From Sulfurimonas aquatica (GTDB lineage Bacteria > Campylobacterota > Campylobacteria > Campylobacterales > Sulfurimonadaceae): 64,000 nt of DNA. This document shows, piece by piece, positions 36,257-45,760 of this stretch. The notes under the pieces are model-generated. The model did no database searches. It was not told the DNA's origin and saw only the letters and a list, made by a program, of their open reading frames with translations. The position numbers and the translations under genes were made by a program. How positions within the stretch are numbered: position 1 is the stretch's first letter; every line of letters begins with the position of its first letter. The stretch spans positions 2,418,001 through 2,482,000 of the forward strand of contig NZ_CP046072.1 of NCBI RefSeq assembly GCF_017357825.1, in the 5' to 3' direction.

Positions 36257-38383
36257 CTATTTTCTTCTCATTTTAAATACAGGGCTAAACTCTTTATTTG
36301 GGTTTTCTATGTAGTCAAGACATCTTGCTATATAAAACTCATAAAGCTTACTAGGGTTCTCATTTTCCAATCTAAGAAAAATATCATATGCTTTATTTAA
36401 CTCAGCTGAACGAAAGAGCTTTAATGCCTTAGCATACAAATCAAGCTCCTCATCTGGAATAAGCTTATTGCTACAAAGGACTTCATAAATCTCCACTACC
36501 TTATGTCTTCCTTTTACTTCAACAAAATCTATAGGTCTGATTCTGTATTCTCCCACTAGTTCTTGAAAAGTTGCATTAGAGATTAAAATTTGTGCATTAT
36601 ATAGTTTTGTCAAGCCCTCTAATCTCGATGCAAGGTTCACATTATCTCCAATAATAGTGTAATCAGATCTACCAACTGAACCCATGTCACCAGCTGTTAC
36701 ATTACCAGTATGTATGCCAATACCTATCATAATTTCCACATCATATTTAGGTTTTATAAAAGTGTTTATCTCTTGGAGCTTTTCTATCTGCTCTATTGCG
36801 CTTTGGACTGCTTTATCAGCATGGTTTTCAACCTTTACAGGAGCATTCCAGTAAGCCATAACGGCATCACCTATAAACTTATCTATCGTACCCTTATGCT
36901 CTACAATATTATCTACCATTGGGGTCATGTACTCATTTAACATCTTAATCAGCTTATCAGGAGAGCCAACTTTTTCAGAGATAGCGGTAAAGGAGCGGAT
37001 ATCACTAAAGAGTATACTTACCTCTACCTCTTTAGACTTTGTCAATTCATCACTAGAGTGCTTAAGTAAATAGTCCATAACCTCAGGAGAAACTTTTTTA
37101 CCAAGTACTCTTTTTACCTCTTCTTTTTGTCCAGAGACCACAATGTAATCAATACCAACTGAGACAACTAATGTTAAAGAGTAAGCCATAAGAGGGAATA
37201 ATATATTTATAAGTATTCCCTCTCCAAAAAGTAGCCAATAATAGAGTTCATAAAAACCGTATATACTTACAACAGCAATGGGAATTATAAACCATGAGCG
37301 TATAATGGCAAAGAGTATAGTAAAAAGAAAAATTGTTCCCCAGATAATCATTAAATCATAAACAACTATCTCAGCAGGTTTTCTTAAAAAATCACCTTGT
37401 AAAATATTATCAATGGCGTTGGCATGTACTTCAACTCCTGCAATTGCACTATCAAATGGTATAGACCGAAGATCAAAAAGTCCAACGGCAGAGGTTCCAA
37501 TGATGACAAATTTATTTTCTATATCTGTAGAATTAAAATCTCCACTTAATATATCTGCCGCACTTACATGCTTAAAATACTTTCCTTTTCCCCTGAAGTT
37601 TACACTCAAACGCCCAACTTTGTCTAGCGGTACATTGTACTCACCAAAGACCACATTGCTCGCTCCAGCATCATCGCCAAAAACTTCTACCTTAGTTACT
37701 CCACTATATATACGGATCATCTCTAGCACTAAAGAGGGATATAAGACACCATCATATTTCATTAAAAGAGGAATACTTCGAATCATCCCTCCCTCATCGG
37801 GTGTATTATTAAAAAAACCACTTGAGTACATTGCATCTTGCAGGGTTTCTATATTTAAGACTATGCCCTTAGGCTGTAAAATAGTATCTTTTGTCATCCC
37901 TTTTTCTAAAAATATTGCTGGAATCATAGGTGTATTTTCTTCATCATTTTCATCAAAAGTAAAGATGAATCCACCTATTACAGGTGTTTGACTCAAGGTT
38001 GCAGCAAGTATTTCATCATAATTTTCCAGCTCATCTGAAAGCTCTGGAAATTTTTTCTTAAACCTATGGGGTGAGGTTCTATCCTCTTCTGCAAAAACTA
38101 TATCTAAACCTATTATTCCAGCTCCTGCATCAGAGAGATTATAAAGAAGTTCAGAAACCAAATCTCTTTGCCAAGGCCACTGGCCATGCTCCTTAAGAGC
38201 TTTTTCATCTATATCAACTATAACTACTTGATTATTTTTTGGAAGCTCTCCACGTATTATAAATAGAAAATCTCTAAGTCTATTGTCTAAAGAGAAAAAT
38301 GATTGTGGCATGTAAAGATATGCAAGGGAGAGAGAAATAGCCAAGAGTATGGCTATTAAGATTTTATATATGTAAATTTTCAT
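36257..38383 (-). CDS. CHASE2-domain class III adenylate cyclase
   Basis: 708 residues. It has an N-terminal membrane helix (about 6-25), an extracytoplasmic CHASE2 sensor domain (about 30-330, with VVIVDIDEKALKEHGQWPW), three membrane helices (about 340-415) and a cytoplasmic cyclase domain (about 455-640). Metal-binding aspartates are in LFSDIRSF (about 460) and GDAVMAYW (about 505). DKFIGD and SDYTIIGDNVNLASRLE carry the Lys and Asp/Thr positions typical of ATP rather than GTP use. It should make cAMP in response to a periplasmic signal. It is the first gene before the giant lipoprotein on the same strand; a link between the two is inferred. Confidence 0.9.
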   Translation of the reverse strand: MKIYIYKILIAILLAISLSLAYLYMPQSFFSLDNRLRDFLFIIRGELPKNNQVVIVDIDEKALKEHGQWPWQRDLVSELLYNLSDAGAGIIGLDIVFAEEDRTSPHRFKKKFPELSDELENYDEILAATLSQTPVIGGFIFTFDENDEENTPMIPAIFLEKGMTKDTILQPKGIVLNIETLQDAMYSSGFFNNTPDEGGMIRSIPLLMKYDGVLYPSLVLEMIRIYSGVTKVEVFGDDAGASNVVFGEYNVPLDKVGRLSVNFRGKGKYFKHVSAADILSGDFNSTDIENKFVIIGTSAVGLFDLRSIPFDSAIAGVEVHANAIDNILQGDFLRKPAEIVVYDLMIIWGTIFLFTILFAIIRSWFIIPIAVVSIYGFYELYYWLLFGEGILINILFPLMAYSLTLVVSVGIDYIVVSGQKEEVKRVLGKKVSPEVMDYLLKHSSDELTKSKEVEVSILFSDIRSFTAISEKVGSPDKLIKMLNEYMTPMVDNIVEHKGTIDKFIGDAVMAYWNAPVKVENHADKAVQSAIEQIEKLQEINTFIKPKYDVEIMIGIGIHTGNVTAGDMGSVGRSDYTIIGDNVNLASRLEGLTKLYNAQILISNATFQELVGEYRIRPIDFVEVKGRHKVVEIYEVLCSNKLIPDEELDLYAKALKLFRSAELNKAYDIFLRLENENPSKLYEFYIARCLDYIENPNKEFSPVFKMRRK

Positions 38384-38421
38384 TAAGCTGTGAGTACCAA
38401 GTTCCCTTATTTTATTCCTAG

Positions 38422-38427
38422 ATTATA
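38422..38427 (-). promoter_or_regulatory. -10 box TATAAT of the adenylate cyclase gene
   Basis: Minus-strand TATAAT 38 bases before the ATG at 38383, in the 84-base gap after hom. No clear -35. Confidence 0.5.
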
Positions 38428-38467
38428 GAACTTAGTAAATAAGAGAGTACTTAATATATTAAAGTGG

Positions 38468-39730
38468 CTAAACTATCCTAATCATAACCGGACGAGCATT
38501 AACGAACTCTAGTCCTTCAATCTCATCTATCATTGATTGAATGTCAGACTCTTTTGCTATGTGTGTCGATATCAGAAGATTTGCAGACGTATCAGTTGAT
38601 TTACGCTGTAGCATTGTTTCAACTGAGATATTATGCTCTTCAAATATCTTAGTTATGCGAGCTAAAACGCCTGTCTTATCTGAGACATTTATACGTAGAT
38701 AATATTTTGATTCAATGTTAGCAGTTGGTTTTAAAACTAACTGACTCCCTTCCATTGGCTTATCAAACCCTAACATTGGTGTTGATTTTCCACTTCTTGC
38801 TATGTCTATGATGTTTGCGACAACAGCTGAAGCCGTAGCATCTCCACCAGCACCAGCACCATAATAAAGTGTTTCACCAACTTTATCTCCCACAACTGAA
38901 ATACCATTCATAACGCCATCTATTTTAGCAATCATTTCATCTTGAGATATAAGAGCGGCATGAACGCGAAGTTCTACTTCATTGCCATCTTTTTTAGCGA
39001 TTCCTAGAAGTTTTATAGCATAGCCAAACTCTTTAGCAAACGCTATATCTTCGCTTCGTACATTGTCTATTCCCTCTATGAGGATATCTTCAGGTTTAGC
39101 GTCTATGCCATAAGCGATAGAAGCTAAAATGAGAAGCTTATGGGCCGCGTCAAAGCCGCCTACGTCAAAGGTAGGATCAGCTTCTGCATAACCTAATTCT
39201 TGTGACTCTTTTAAAATAGCATCATATGAAACGCCATTGTTTGTCATCTCTGTCATCATATAATTACAAGTACCATTCATGATTCCCATAATCGATTCTA
39301 TATGATTTGCAGAGAGTCCATCACGTAGAGCGGTAATGATAGGAATACCACCAGCAACCGCCGCTTCATACTCAAACGCTATATCTTTTGCTATGTCTTG
39401 AAGTTCATATCGGTGATACGCGAGTAGCGCTTTATTTGCCGTAACTACAGCTTTTCCAGCTCCAAGTGCACGCTTAACAACTTCAAACGCTTCTTCAACG
39501 CCACCCATAAGTTCAACTACTATATCAATCTCATCATCATTTAAAATATCATCTACATTATCGGTGATGCTAATATCTAGCCCTCTGTCTTTGTTTAAGT
39601 TTTTAACAACTCCGCTCTTAACTACAATATCAACACCTGCACGTGCGGAGATAACATCAGCATTATCTCTTAATATCTCAGCGACACTTGTACCAACTGT
39701 ACCAACGCCAATTATTCCAACTTTTAACAT
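38468..39730 (-). CDS. hom: Homoserine dehydrogenase with C-terminal ACT domain
   Basis: 420 residues. Nucleotide-binding GIIGVGTVGTSV is at the N-terminus, and the substrate segments GGIPIITALRDGLSAN and GTCNYMMTEM are present in the middle. The ACT domain (about 350-420, YYLRINVSDKTGVLARI) senses threonine or a related amino acid. It reduces aspartate semialdehyde to homoserine for threonine and methionine. It starts one base after the aminotransferase stop, so the two are coupled. Confidence 0.95.
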   Translation of the reverse strand: MLKVGIIGVGTVGTSVAEILRDNADVISARAGVDIVVKSGVVKNLNKDRGLDISITDNVDDILNDDEIDIVVELMGGVEEAFEVVKRALGAGKAVVTANKALLAYHRYELQDIAKDIAFEYEAAVAGGIPIITALRDGLSANHIESIMGIMNGTCNYMMTEMTNNGVSYDAILKESQELGYAEADPTFDVGGFDAAHKLLILASIAYGIDAKPEDILIEGIDNVRSEDIAFAKEFGYAIKLLGIAKKDGNEVELRVHAALISQDEMIAKIDGVMNGISVVGDKVGETLYYGAGAGGDATASAVVANIIDIARSGKSTPMLGFDKPMEGSQLVLKPTANIESKYYLRINVSDKTGVLARITKIFEEHNISVETMLQRKSTDTSANLLISTHIAKESDIQSMIDEIEGLEFVNARPVMIRIV

Positions 39731-39731
39731 A

Positions 39732-40973
39732 CTATTTTCCCTCTACTTCTGAGTGCTTCTCTTCACTTTGAAACTGTTTTAAAAACTCTTTAATATTTCT
39801 TGCTGCTTGACGGATACGGTTGTCGTTTTCTATAAGAGCTATACGAACGTATCCCTCACCATACTCGCCAAATCCGATACCAGGAGCAACAGCTACACCA
39901 GCCTCTGTAAGTAAACGCTTTGAAAATTCTAAAGAACCAAGATGCTCTACACATTCAGGCATTTTTGCCCATGAAAACATACTCGCTTCATTTTTTTCTA
40001 TATGCCAACCAGCTCTATCAAAAGCTTCTATAAGAACCTCTTGACGATGATTATATTTGTCAGTGATATCTCTTACACACTGTTGATCACCATTAAGTGC
40101 TACAGTAGCGGCAACTTGAATAGGTGTAAACATACCGTAGTCTAACCATGACTTCATTTTTTGAAGTGCACCTATAAGCTTAGGATTTCCAACAAAGAAA
40201 CCAACACGCCAGCCAGCCATGTTATAACTTTTAGAGAGTGTAAATGACTCAACTGCAACATCTTTTGCCCCAGGAACCGACATGATAGATGGAGTCTTAT
40301 AGCCATCAAAAGTGATATCACCATAAGCAATATCTGAGATGATGTAAAACCTTTTCTTTTTAGCCATTGCAACAAGTTTCACATAAAACTCTGGCGTTAC
40401 CGTTGCTGTAGTTGGATTATGAGGGAAGTTCACTAAAACATACTTTGGTTTTGGAGATGACTCCATAAAAACACGATTTAGATTTTCAAAAAAATGATCT
40501 TCATCAATACGATACTTCTCATCAAACTTGATACCAAACTTTACAACATTTCCACCCGCTAAGATGAAAGAGAACTCATGAATTGGGTAAGTAGGATCTG
40601 GAACAACAGCTACATCACCTGGGTTAGTTATGGCATATGTCAAGTGAGCATAACCCTCTTTAGAACCCATAGTTGCAACACATTCTGTCTCAGGGTCTAG
40701 TACACAGTCATAACGTCTCTCATACCAGTCTGCGATAGCTTTTAGGAGTTTAGGAATACCTTTAGATGTAGAGTATCCATGTGTTTTTGTCTTCTGGGCT
40801 GACTCAATAAGTTTCTCACGAATGTGTTCTGGAGTATCTCCATCAGGATTTCCCATAGAGAAATCTATAACATCTTTTCCTGCACGACGCTCTGACATTT
40901 TAATATCATTTACTTCTGCAAATACGTACTTTGGAAGCCTTTCTACTCTATTAAATCTTATCTCATCAAACAT
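39732..40973 (-). CDS. LL-diaminopimelate aminotransferase/AlaC-type class I aminotransferase
   Basis: 413 residues. It has the PLP-aldolase fold type I signatures NFPHNPTTATV and the Schiff-base lysine in SFTLSKSYNMAGWRVGF (about 246), and a C-terminal VRIALIEND arginine. It is close to AlaC and LL-DAP aminotransferases, which are frequently confused. Its coupling to hom (TAG, one base, ATG) supports an aspartate-family or alanine role, but the substrate is not decided by sequence. Confidence 0.85.
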   Translation of the reverse strand: MFDEIRFNRVERLPKYVFAEVNDIKMSERRAGKDVIDFSMGNPDGDTPEHIREKLIESAQKTKTHGYSTSKGIPKLLKAIADWYERRYDCVLDPETECVATMGSKEGYAHLTYAITNPGDVAVVPDPTYPIHEFSFILAGGNVVKFGIKFDEKYRIDEDHFFENLNRVFMESSPKPKYVLVNFPHNPTTATVTPEFYVKLVAMAKKKRFYIISDIAYGDITFDGYKTPSIMSVPGAKDVAVESFTLSKSYNMAGWRVGFFVGNPKLIGALQKMKSWLDYGMFTPIQVAATVALNGDQQCVRDITDKYNHRQEVLIEAFDRAGWHIEKNEASMFSWAKMPECVEHLGSLEFSKRLLTEAGVAVAPGIGFGEYGEGYVRIALIENDNRIRQAARNIKEFLKQFQSEEKHSEVEGK

Positions 40974-41043
40974 TTCTAATCCCTAGTAAATTATTAATGC
41001 TATTTTATCTAAAAATATTTAGAATAAGATAATGTTTTAGAAG

Positions 41044-41901
41044 TTATTTAACCTCAATTGGATAAACAACAAGCTCGTCTTTGATATTTTTCAGAGTATA
41101 TAAATCACCTACTTTTATATATTTAGTAGTTTGTGGAATGTTTAATCGTATTGACTTATGTATAGTTTCTTTTTTAACCACTTTAAGTAGATGAAGCGAC
41201 GCGTCATAATATGCAATATCAGGGTACCATCTATTTCGCCTAGAACTTTGAATTTCTAAGCTTGCAACTTCAGATACGTCTAACCAATGTACGTATATCG
41301 AGTGCTTTAGAGTTAAACTCTCTTTTGCATCAACTTTAGTAACATTTAAGTAACCCCCAACCATATCGACTATATATGTCCACTCAACTTGCGAGTTTCT
41401 TTGCAGGTCTATTATTTTACATCCAGATTTTGCTAACTCTTGTTGTAGAATTAAGGGATCCGTTACATACTCTGACATAAGATTAATATTCCATGTAAAC
41501 TCTGAAGCATCAAGATTTGATGCTACAGTAACATAACGATAATAGCCTATATTTCTTAGTGTATCTTCCATTATTTTTACAAAGAAAAGAGGTGACCCAC
41601 TTGTTTTGAAGTTAAGTCTAAGCTCCCTTGGTGATTTAAAAAATAGCTCGAGTAACCCATTCTCTTTTAGTGTTTGAACAACCTTAACACTATCTACTCT
41701 GTTGTTTACATAAAAAGAGCTTTTTGGCTCAAAAATTACATTTATAAACTCTTGGTTTTCATCATACGTAGCTTTGTCTAAAAAACTTTTAACCTTTTTT
41801 GTGAGTGGGTCATCTTCAACGATAACCTCTTCTAAAAAATCTATCTCATTTGAATAAGAGAAGCTAAAAGTAAGGAAAAAACAGATCAGTAACCTTACCA
41901 T
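41044..41901 (-). CDS. Exported protein of unknown function
   Basis: 285 residues with a signal peptide (1-17, cut near SYS-NE) and no further membrane helix, so periplasmic. It is rich in beta strands with repeated charged segments; a single cysteine (SGCKI) is present. I do not recognise a family. It overlaps the upstream gene by 7 bases and is coupled to it, and the upstream member is a membrane-anchored protein, so the two may work together at the cell envelope. Confidence 0.7.
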   Translation of the reverse strand: MVRLLICFFLTFSFSYSNEIDFLEEVIVEDDPLTKKVKSFLDKATYDENQEFINVIFEPKSSFYVNNRVDSVKVVQTLKENGLLELFFKSPRELRLNFKTSGSPLFFVKIMEDTLRNIGYYRYVTVASNLDASEFTWNINLMSEYVTDPLILQQELAKSGCKIIDLQRNSQVEWTYIVDMVGGYLNVTKVDAKESLTLKHSIYVHWLDVSEVASLEIQSSRRNRWYPDIAYYDASLHLLKVVKKETIHKSIRLNIPQTTKYIKVGDLYTLKNIKDELVVYPIEVK

Positions 41902-42752
41902 TTACGGCCTCTGTTTAATCTCTTAAACATTTTAATGCTAATTGCTTTTAGCTCTCCATCACGATATGAAAAACGTTTGTTTCCAGTAGAGTTAAAACTC
42001 TGTTTCTCTCCATCTACATATATATCTATAAAGCTATGACCAAAAAGAAGTAGCCAATCTTCATTAGGGTCCAAATCAAATTCACCTTTAAAAATTTTTT
42101 GGTTTTTCTTATTTGTTTTGATATTAATATAACCAAACCAAACTTTCTTACTGCTCTTGATTTTGAAAGATTTTTCTAGCTCTACAGCCTCTTGCATCTC
42201 TTCTACAGCACTATTTTCATTAGTGACTTCAAGAAACTCTGTAGCATTAGTTTCTGCAATAGCCTCAACACTATTCTCTTGCATAGTTTTCTCTTGAAGT
42301 TGAGTCGAATTCTCATCACCAGTAACCGTTGTAGTAACTGTCTCCTCTTCTATCTCACTATTATCTGTTATAGCTTTTTCAACTAAAGGAGTTTCTATTT
42401 TCTCATTGTTAGTTAGTATGCCTGAACTGTAAAAGTAAACACCTACGATAAGAAGAAGAACTATAAAATATATTGTGATTTTATTTTTATTCCCTTTTTT
42501 AGGGGCCATAAGATTAGTCTCTTTTTCTACAGTTTTTATTTCATTAAAGTATTTTAAACCAGCTGCTTTTAGTAGTGGCAATTCCTTTGCATACTCTCTT
42601 TCAAGTATGGATATAAAACCTAAAAACTGTACTTTTGCAAACCCTTCGAAGCTTCCATGAATTAAAGCTTGAATATGTTCAAGAGGAATATGTGTATCTT
42701 CATATATCTTCTGTGCACCTAGATTTTTTAAATCCTCTAACTCTTCATTCAT
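41895..42752 (-). CDS. Single-pass membrane protein with RodZ-like layout, unknown function
   Basis: 285 residues. A cytoplasmic N-terminal helical domain (about 1-95, YEDTHIPLEHIQALIHGSF) is followed by one membrane helix (about 102-120). After this comes an acidic, low-complexity stretch rich in Glu, Thr and Asn, and a C-terminal beta-rich domain (about 195-285, FGHSFIDIYVDGE). A helix-turn-helix-like N-terminus, one membrane helix and a DUF4115-like C-terminus recall RodZ, but no RodZ signature is certain. It overlaps the methyltransferase gene by one base (TAATG). Confidence 0.65.
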   Translation of the reverse strand: MNEELEDLKNLGAQKIYEDTHIPLEHIQALIHGSFEGFAKVQFLGFISILEREYAKELPLLKAAGLKYFNEIKTVEKETNLMAPKKGNKNKITIYFIVLLLIVGVYFYSSGILTNNEKIETPLVEKAITDNSEIEEETVTTTVTGDENSTQLQEKTMQENSVEAIAETNATEFLEVTNENSAVEEMQEAVELEKSFKIKSSKKVWFGYINIKTNKKNQKIFKGEFDLDPNEDWLLLFGHSFIDIYVDGEKQSFNSTGNKRFSYRDGELKAISIKMFKRLNRGRKW

Positions 42753-43429
42753 TATCTCATCCTATCCATCAAAATAGCACCTGCTACACTCACATTTAGT
42801 GAGTCAAATTCATGAGCCATTTTTATACTTACTGCACAGTCAAGCTTTGAGACTACACGAGAAGTAAGTCCCTCTCCCTCGCTTCCTAAAACTAGTACTT
42901 TTTTTCTATCAATTCGAGTCTCTTTTATATCCATTCCACTCATATCTGCACCATAAATTGTAAACCCTGACATCTTCATATCATTTAAAACATCATGTAT
43001 ATTATTTTCTATTGCAAAAGGCATATCGTACAATGCACCCGTACTTGTTCTCAAAATAGTCTCCATTGGAAGCTGTTTTACTCCACAAGCGATAATTGCA
43101 TCAACACCAAAGGCATAAGCACTTCTAACAAGCGCTCCAATATTACCAACATCAGTAAGCCCTGAGAGAATCAGAACAAACTTTTTTTCAAAAAAGAAGT
43201 CATAAGGCTGGAGTTTATAATCATCGACTTCAGCTAAAAAACCCTGATGAGAAGCATTTTTACACATTTTTTGTGCTGCCTCATTAGGTATACGTTTGAT
43301 CTCAAAACCCATTTTCATAAGACGTGAGTACTCTTTTTTTTCTAGTTCTTTTGCTAGATAGAGTGTCTTGATTTTATTTGGATAATTTTCTATAAGGTAG
43401 TAAATTGGTTGTTTTGCATAAATTAACAT
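42752..43429 (-). CDS. TrmH/RlmB-family RNA 2'-O-ribose methyltransferase
   Basis: 225 residues. It has the SpoU motifs LTDVGNIGALVRSAYAFG (motif 1), VLVLGSEGEGLT (motif 2) and VSIKMAHEFDSLNVSVAGAI (motif 3, quoted in part), which form the knotted SAM site. An N-terminal RNA-binding domain is present. It probably methylates 23S rRNA (RlmB-like), with tRNA the alternative. It is first of a three-gene overlapping unit. Confidence 0.88.
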   Translation of the reverse strand: MLIYAKQPIYYLIENYPNKIKTLYLAKELEKKEYSRLMKMGFEIKRIPNEAAQKMCKNASHQGFLAEVDDYKLQPYDFFFEKKFVLILSGLTDVGNIGALVRSAYAFGVDAIIACGVKQLPMETILRTSTGALYDMPFAIENNIHDVLNDMKMSGFTIYGADMSGMDIKETRIDRKKVLVLGSEGEGLTSRVVSKLDCAVSIKMAHEFDSLNVSVAGAILMDRMR

Positions 43430-43490
43430 AGAGGTATTTTAGCTAAAAAAAGCGTTACATTTGCAAGTTAGATAAAAAAACTTATATAAA

Positions 43491-44306
43491 CTATAGTTGA
43501 AGCAGTCTTTGATAGCAAGCTTTTGTATTTTCGCCCGTGATTTTACTGATGAGTTTAGCCTGCGTTTTCTTTGGTAAATCCAATTCCAGTATATCTTTTT
43601 GACTTATTGCGGAGTCTGCTTGAGCTTCGCCGCTACTGAGTACTACAACCCACTCACCACGAAAGTTTCCACTAAGTTCATCTAGAGCTTCTCTAGCGGT
43701 TCCTCTAAAGTATTTTTGATACTTCTTCGTCAACTCTTTTGCAAGAAATATCTCGCGGTTAGGCTCTTCTTCTTCTATCTCTAAAAGTAGTTTTTCTAAA
43801 CGATGAGGAGATTCATAGAGTATGGTAAAAAAGCCATTGTGTAAGGCTTTTTGCAGTCCAGCTGAACGCGAACTTCCCTTATGGTCTAAAAATCCAAAAA
43901 AGAGCATCTGAGTCTCGCCAAATCCACTTGCTACAAATGCAGTTAGCAGAGCGTTTGCGCCAGGAAGTACGTCATAAGCGATACCGTTTTTTATACAGTA
44001 TGAGACTAAAAGCTGTCCAGGATCACTTATGCCTGGCATTCCAGCATCGCTTGCATAAACAATATTTTGCTCAAAAAAAGATGGTTCTAGTTTTTCAACA
44101 AAAGATTTTTCATTGTGTGAATGTAGAGATATAAACTCTTGATTTTCTTTAAAAGTAGTGTTGTATCGCTCTTTTAAAATATGAATAAGTTTTTTTGTAA
44201 CGCGAGTATCTTCGCAGAGGAGTATATCAGCCTCACTCAAAGCTTCAATAGCTCTAAGTGAGATGTCGCCTATGTTACCAATCGGAGTTGGAACTAGACT
44301 AAGCAA
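43491..44306 (-). CDS. rsmI: 16S rRNA (cytidine1402-2'-O) methyltransferase
   Basis: 271 residues. It starts with the family signature LVPTPIGNIGDISLRAIEAL, followed by CEDTRVTKKLI and the SAM-binding SDAGMPGISDPG. It methylates C1402 of 16S rRNA. It follows rpmE by 12 bases; the rsmI-rpmE linkage is common in this phylum. Confidence 0.93.
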   Translation of the reverse strand: MLSLVPTPIGNIGDISLRAIEALSEADILLCEDTRVTKKLIHILKERYNTTFKENQEFISLHSHNEKSFVEKLEPSFFEQNIVYASDAGMPGISDPGQLLVSYCIKNGIAYDVLPGANALLTAFVASGFGETQMLFFGFLDHKGSSRSAGLQKALHNGFFTILYESPHRLEKLLLEIEEEEPNREIFLAKELTKKYQKYFRGTAREALDELSGNFRGEWVVVLSSGEAQADSAISQKDILELDLPKKTQAKLISKITGENTKACYQRLLQL

Positions 44307-44318
44307 GAAAAATCTTGA

Positions 44319-44519
44319 CTATTTTTTAGCGTAACGTGCGTTAAACTTCTCGATACGACCAGCAGTATCTACCATTCTCTCAGAACCTGTAAAGAATGGG
44401 TGACACTCATTACAAATGTCAATTTTAAGCGTATCTTGAGCCGCTTTGTTCTCAAATGAGTTACCACAAGCACATGTTACAGTACAAGTTACGAAGTTAG
44501 GGTGTAGTTCTTTTTTCAT
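44319..44519 (-). CDS. rpmE: 50S ribosomal protein L31, zinc (C+) form
   Basis: 66 residues. It starts MKKELHPNF and has the zinc cysteines in CTVTCACG and [10 protein letters not shown], so it is the zinc-containing paralogue. The leader (about 75 nt) carries a hairpin, and AAAAGG precedes the ATG. Confidence 0.95.
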   Translation of the reverse strand: MKKELHPNFVTCTVTCACGNSFENKAAQDTLKIDICNECHPFFTGSERMVDTAGRIEKFNARYAKK

Positions 44520-44532
44520 TTTTTTGCCTTTT

Positions 44533-44556
44533 GCATCGCGTCTCGGTGCGCAATGC
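44533..44556 (-). promoter_or_regulatory. Hairpin in the rpmE leader
   Basis: GCATTGCG and CGCGATGC (minus strand) pair over 8 positions with one G-U, around an 8-base loop, between the TATAAT promoter and the ribosome site of rpmE. Leader structures that bind L31 are known in other phyla; this one matches none that I recall. Confidence 0.4.
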
Positions 44557-44600
44557 TATATATTTTTTAAATCCGTATGGGTGCAGATTTTTGAACTGAA

Positions 44601-44606
44601 ATTATA
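44601..44606 (-). promoter_or_regulatory. -10 box TATAAT of rpmE-rsmI
   Basis: Minus-strand TATAAT in the 111-base gap after rsmE. It gives a leader of about 75 nt holding the hairpin above. Confidence 0.55.
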
Positions 44607-44630
44607 TCTAAATAATTCTTAAAGCTAAAG

Positions 44631-45317
44631 CTAGAGTAAAATCTTACTTGCCACCGCCATAACGGCAGACTCAGAACGAAGAACCATCGCAGAGTTTAGT
44701 CTAAATACCTCTTGCGTTTTAAGTAACTCTTTTTCATCTTTAGAAAAGCCGCCTTCACACCCTATAAGTACTCTTTTAAAGTCGCTATCTCCTTTTAATG
44801 TTTTGTCTGTAAAGTCAAAAACTTTTGTATCGGGAAACTCTTTTATAAATTCTTTTATATTTTTGTAAGCATCAAATTCCATAATTGAAGTTCTTCCACT
44901 CTGCTGCATAGAAGCTTCCACAATTCTATCGAGGCGTTTAAAATCTAACTTGAAGTTCTTTTGAGAGCGTTCACAAGAGATAAAAGAGATTCTACTTACT
45001 CCTATCTCACAAAGTGAAGGAAGCACTTTTTCTATAGACTTAGATTCTATAACGCACCAAGCTACATGAAGCTCTTTTTCACTTTTTACCTCATGAGTCT
45101 CTGATGAGACCAATCTAAGTTCGACTGAACGTCCATCTAGCTCATTTATCTCATAATTATAAAGTGTTTTTATATCTTCTTTTGCTCTTATGGAGATCTT
45201 ATCACCCTCTTTATGTCGGCGAACTTTTATAAGATACTTGTACAGTTCCCCTTTTAATGTTAAACTCTCTTTGCCTGCATTATCGTCAAATATATATATC
45301 AAATCAACCACATCCAT
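44631..45317 (-). CDS. rsmE: 16S rRNA (uracil1498-N3) methyltransferase
   Basis: 228 residues. It has the SPOUT signatures LIGCEGGFSKDEKELL and LNSAMVLRSESAVMAV at the C-terminus, and the central KSIEKVLPSLCEIGVSRI and QQSGRT segments of RsmE. It methylates U1498. It overlaps the upstream membrane-protein gene by 19 bases. Confidence 0.92.
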   Translation of the reverse strand: MDVVDLIYIFDDNAGKESLTLKGELYKYLIKVRRHKEGDKISIRAKEDIKTLYNYEINELDGRSVELRLVSSETHEVKSEKELHVAWCVIESKSIEKVLPSLCEIGVSRISFISCERSQKNFKLDFKRLDRIVEASMQQSGRTSIMEFDAYKNIKEFIKEFPDTKVFDFTDKTLKGDSDFKRVLIGCEGGFSKDEKELLKTQEVFRLNSAMVLRSESAVMAVASKILL

Positions 45318-45712
45318 AAAGAGATAAGTAGCGTTAAAATAAATTCAACTTGTAAAATTCTACGAGCAAATGGTCTATATGCGTCAAAAGCTCGCTCTTT
45401 AGTTTCATTCATATGTTGTAAAGACTTTATGCGCTTAAACTCTAAAACCATATAGATAAGTGAGATAATTATCATCACAATATTTTCTAATGTAAAATCT
45501 AAATGCTTTGCCGCCATCATAATAATACCTGTAAAAACAAGAATTCCAAATAGAGTTAAAGTGAGAGGAATCAAAAAAATGCTCATCAATCTTTTGTATT
45601 TTTTCAACTCATTTGTAGATATTAAAAGAAAAAGATTCAAAAAAATAACCGCCAAAACAGCTATCGCACCGACGCTATGTAGGGATAAGCCCAAACTATA
45701 CATTTCATTCAT
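45299..45712 (-). CDS. Four-helix membrane protein of unknown function
   Basis: 137 residues with four predicted membrane helices (about 8-32, 40-65, 72-92, 112-136). No recognised motif beyond polar residues in the helices. ATG at 45712 or at 45703 (fourth codon); the TATAAT box ends 6 bases before the first, so the mRNA would begin at or beside the start codon. It overlaps rsmE by 19 bases and is divergent from moeA. Confidence 0.65.
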   Translation of the reverse strand: MNEMYSLGLSLHSVGAIAVLAVIFLNLFLLISTNELKKYKRLMSIFLIPLTLTLFGILVFTGIIMMAAKHLDFTLENIVMIIISLIYMVLEFKRIKSLQHMNETKERAFDAYRPFARRILQVEFILTLLISLWMWLI

Positions 45713-45718
45713 AACGAA

Positions 45719-45731
45719 ATTATATTATAAT
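45719..45731. promoter_or_regulatory. Overlapping divergent -10 boxes (membrane protein and moeA)
   Basis: ATTATA at 45719-45724 (TATAAT on the minus strand, 6 bases before the ATG of the membrane protein) abuts TATAAT at 45726-45731 for moeA on plus. A second minus TATAAT is at 45724-45729. The two promoters overlap, so they may exclude each other. Confidence 0.5.
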
Positions 45732-45760
45732 ATGTCCAACTAAACAAAGGCTTCAATAAA

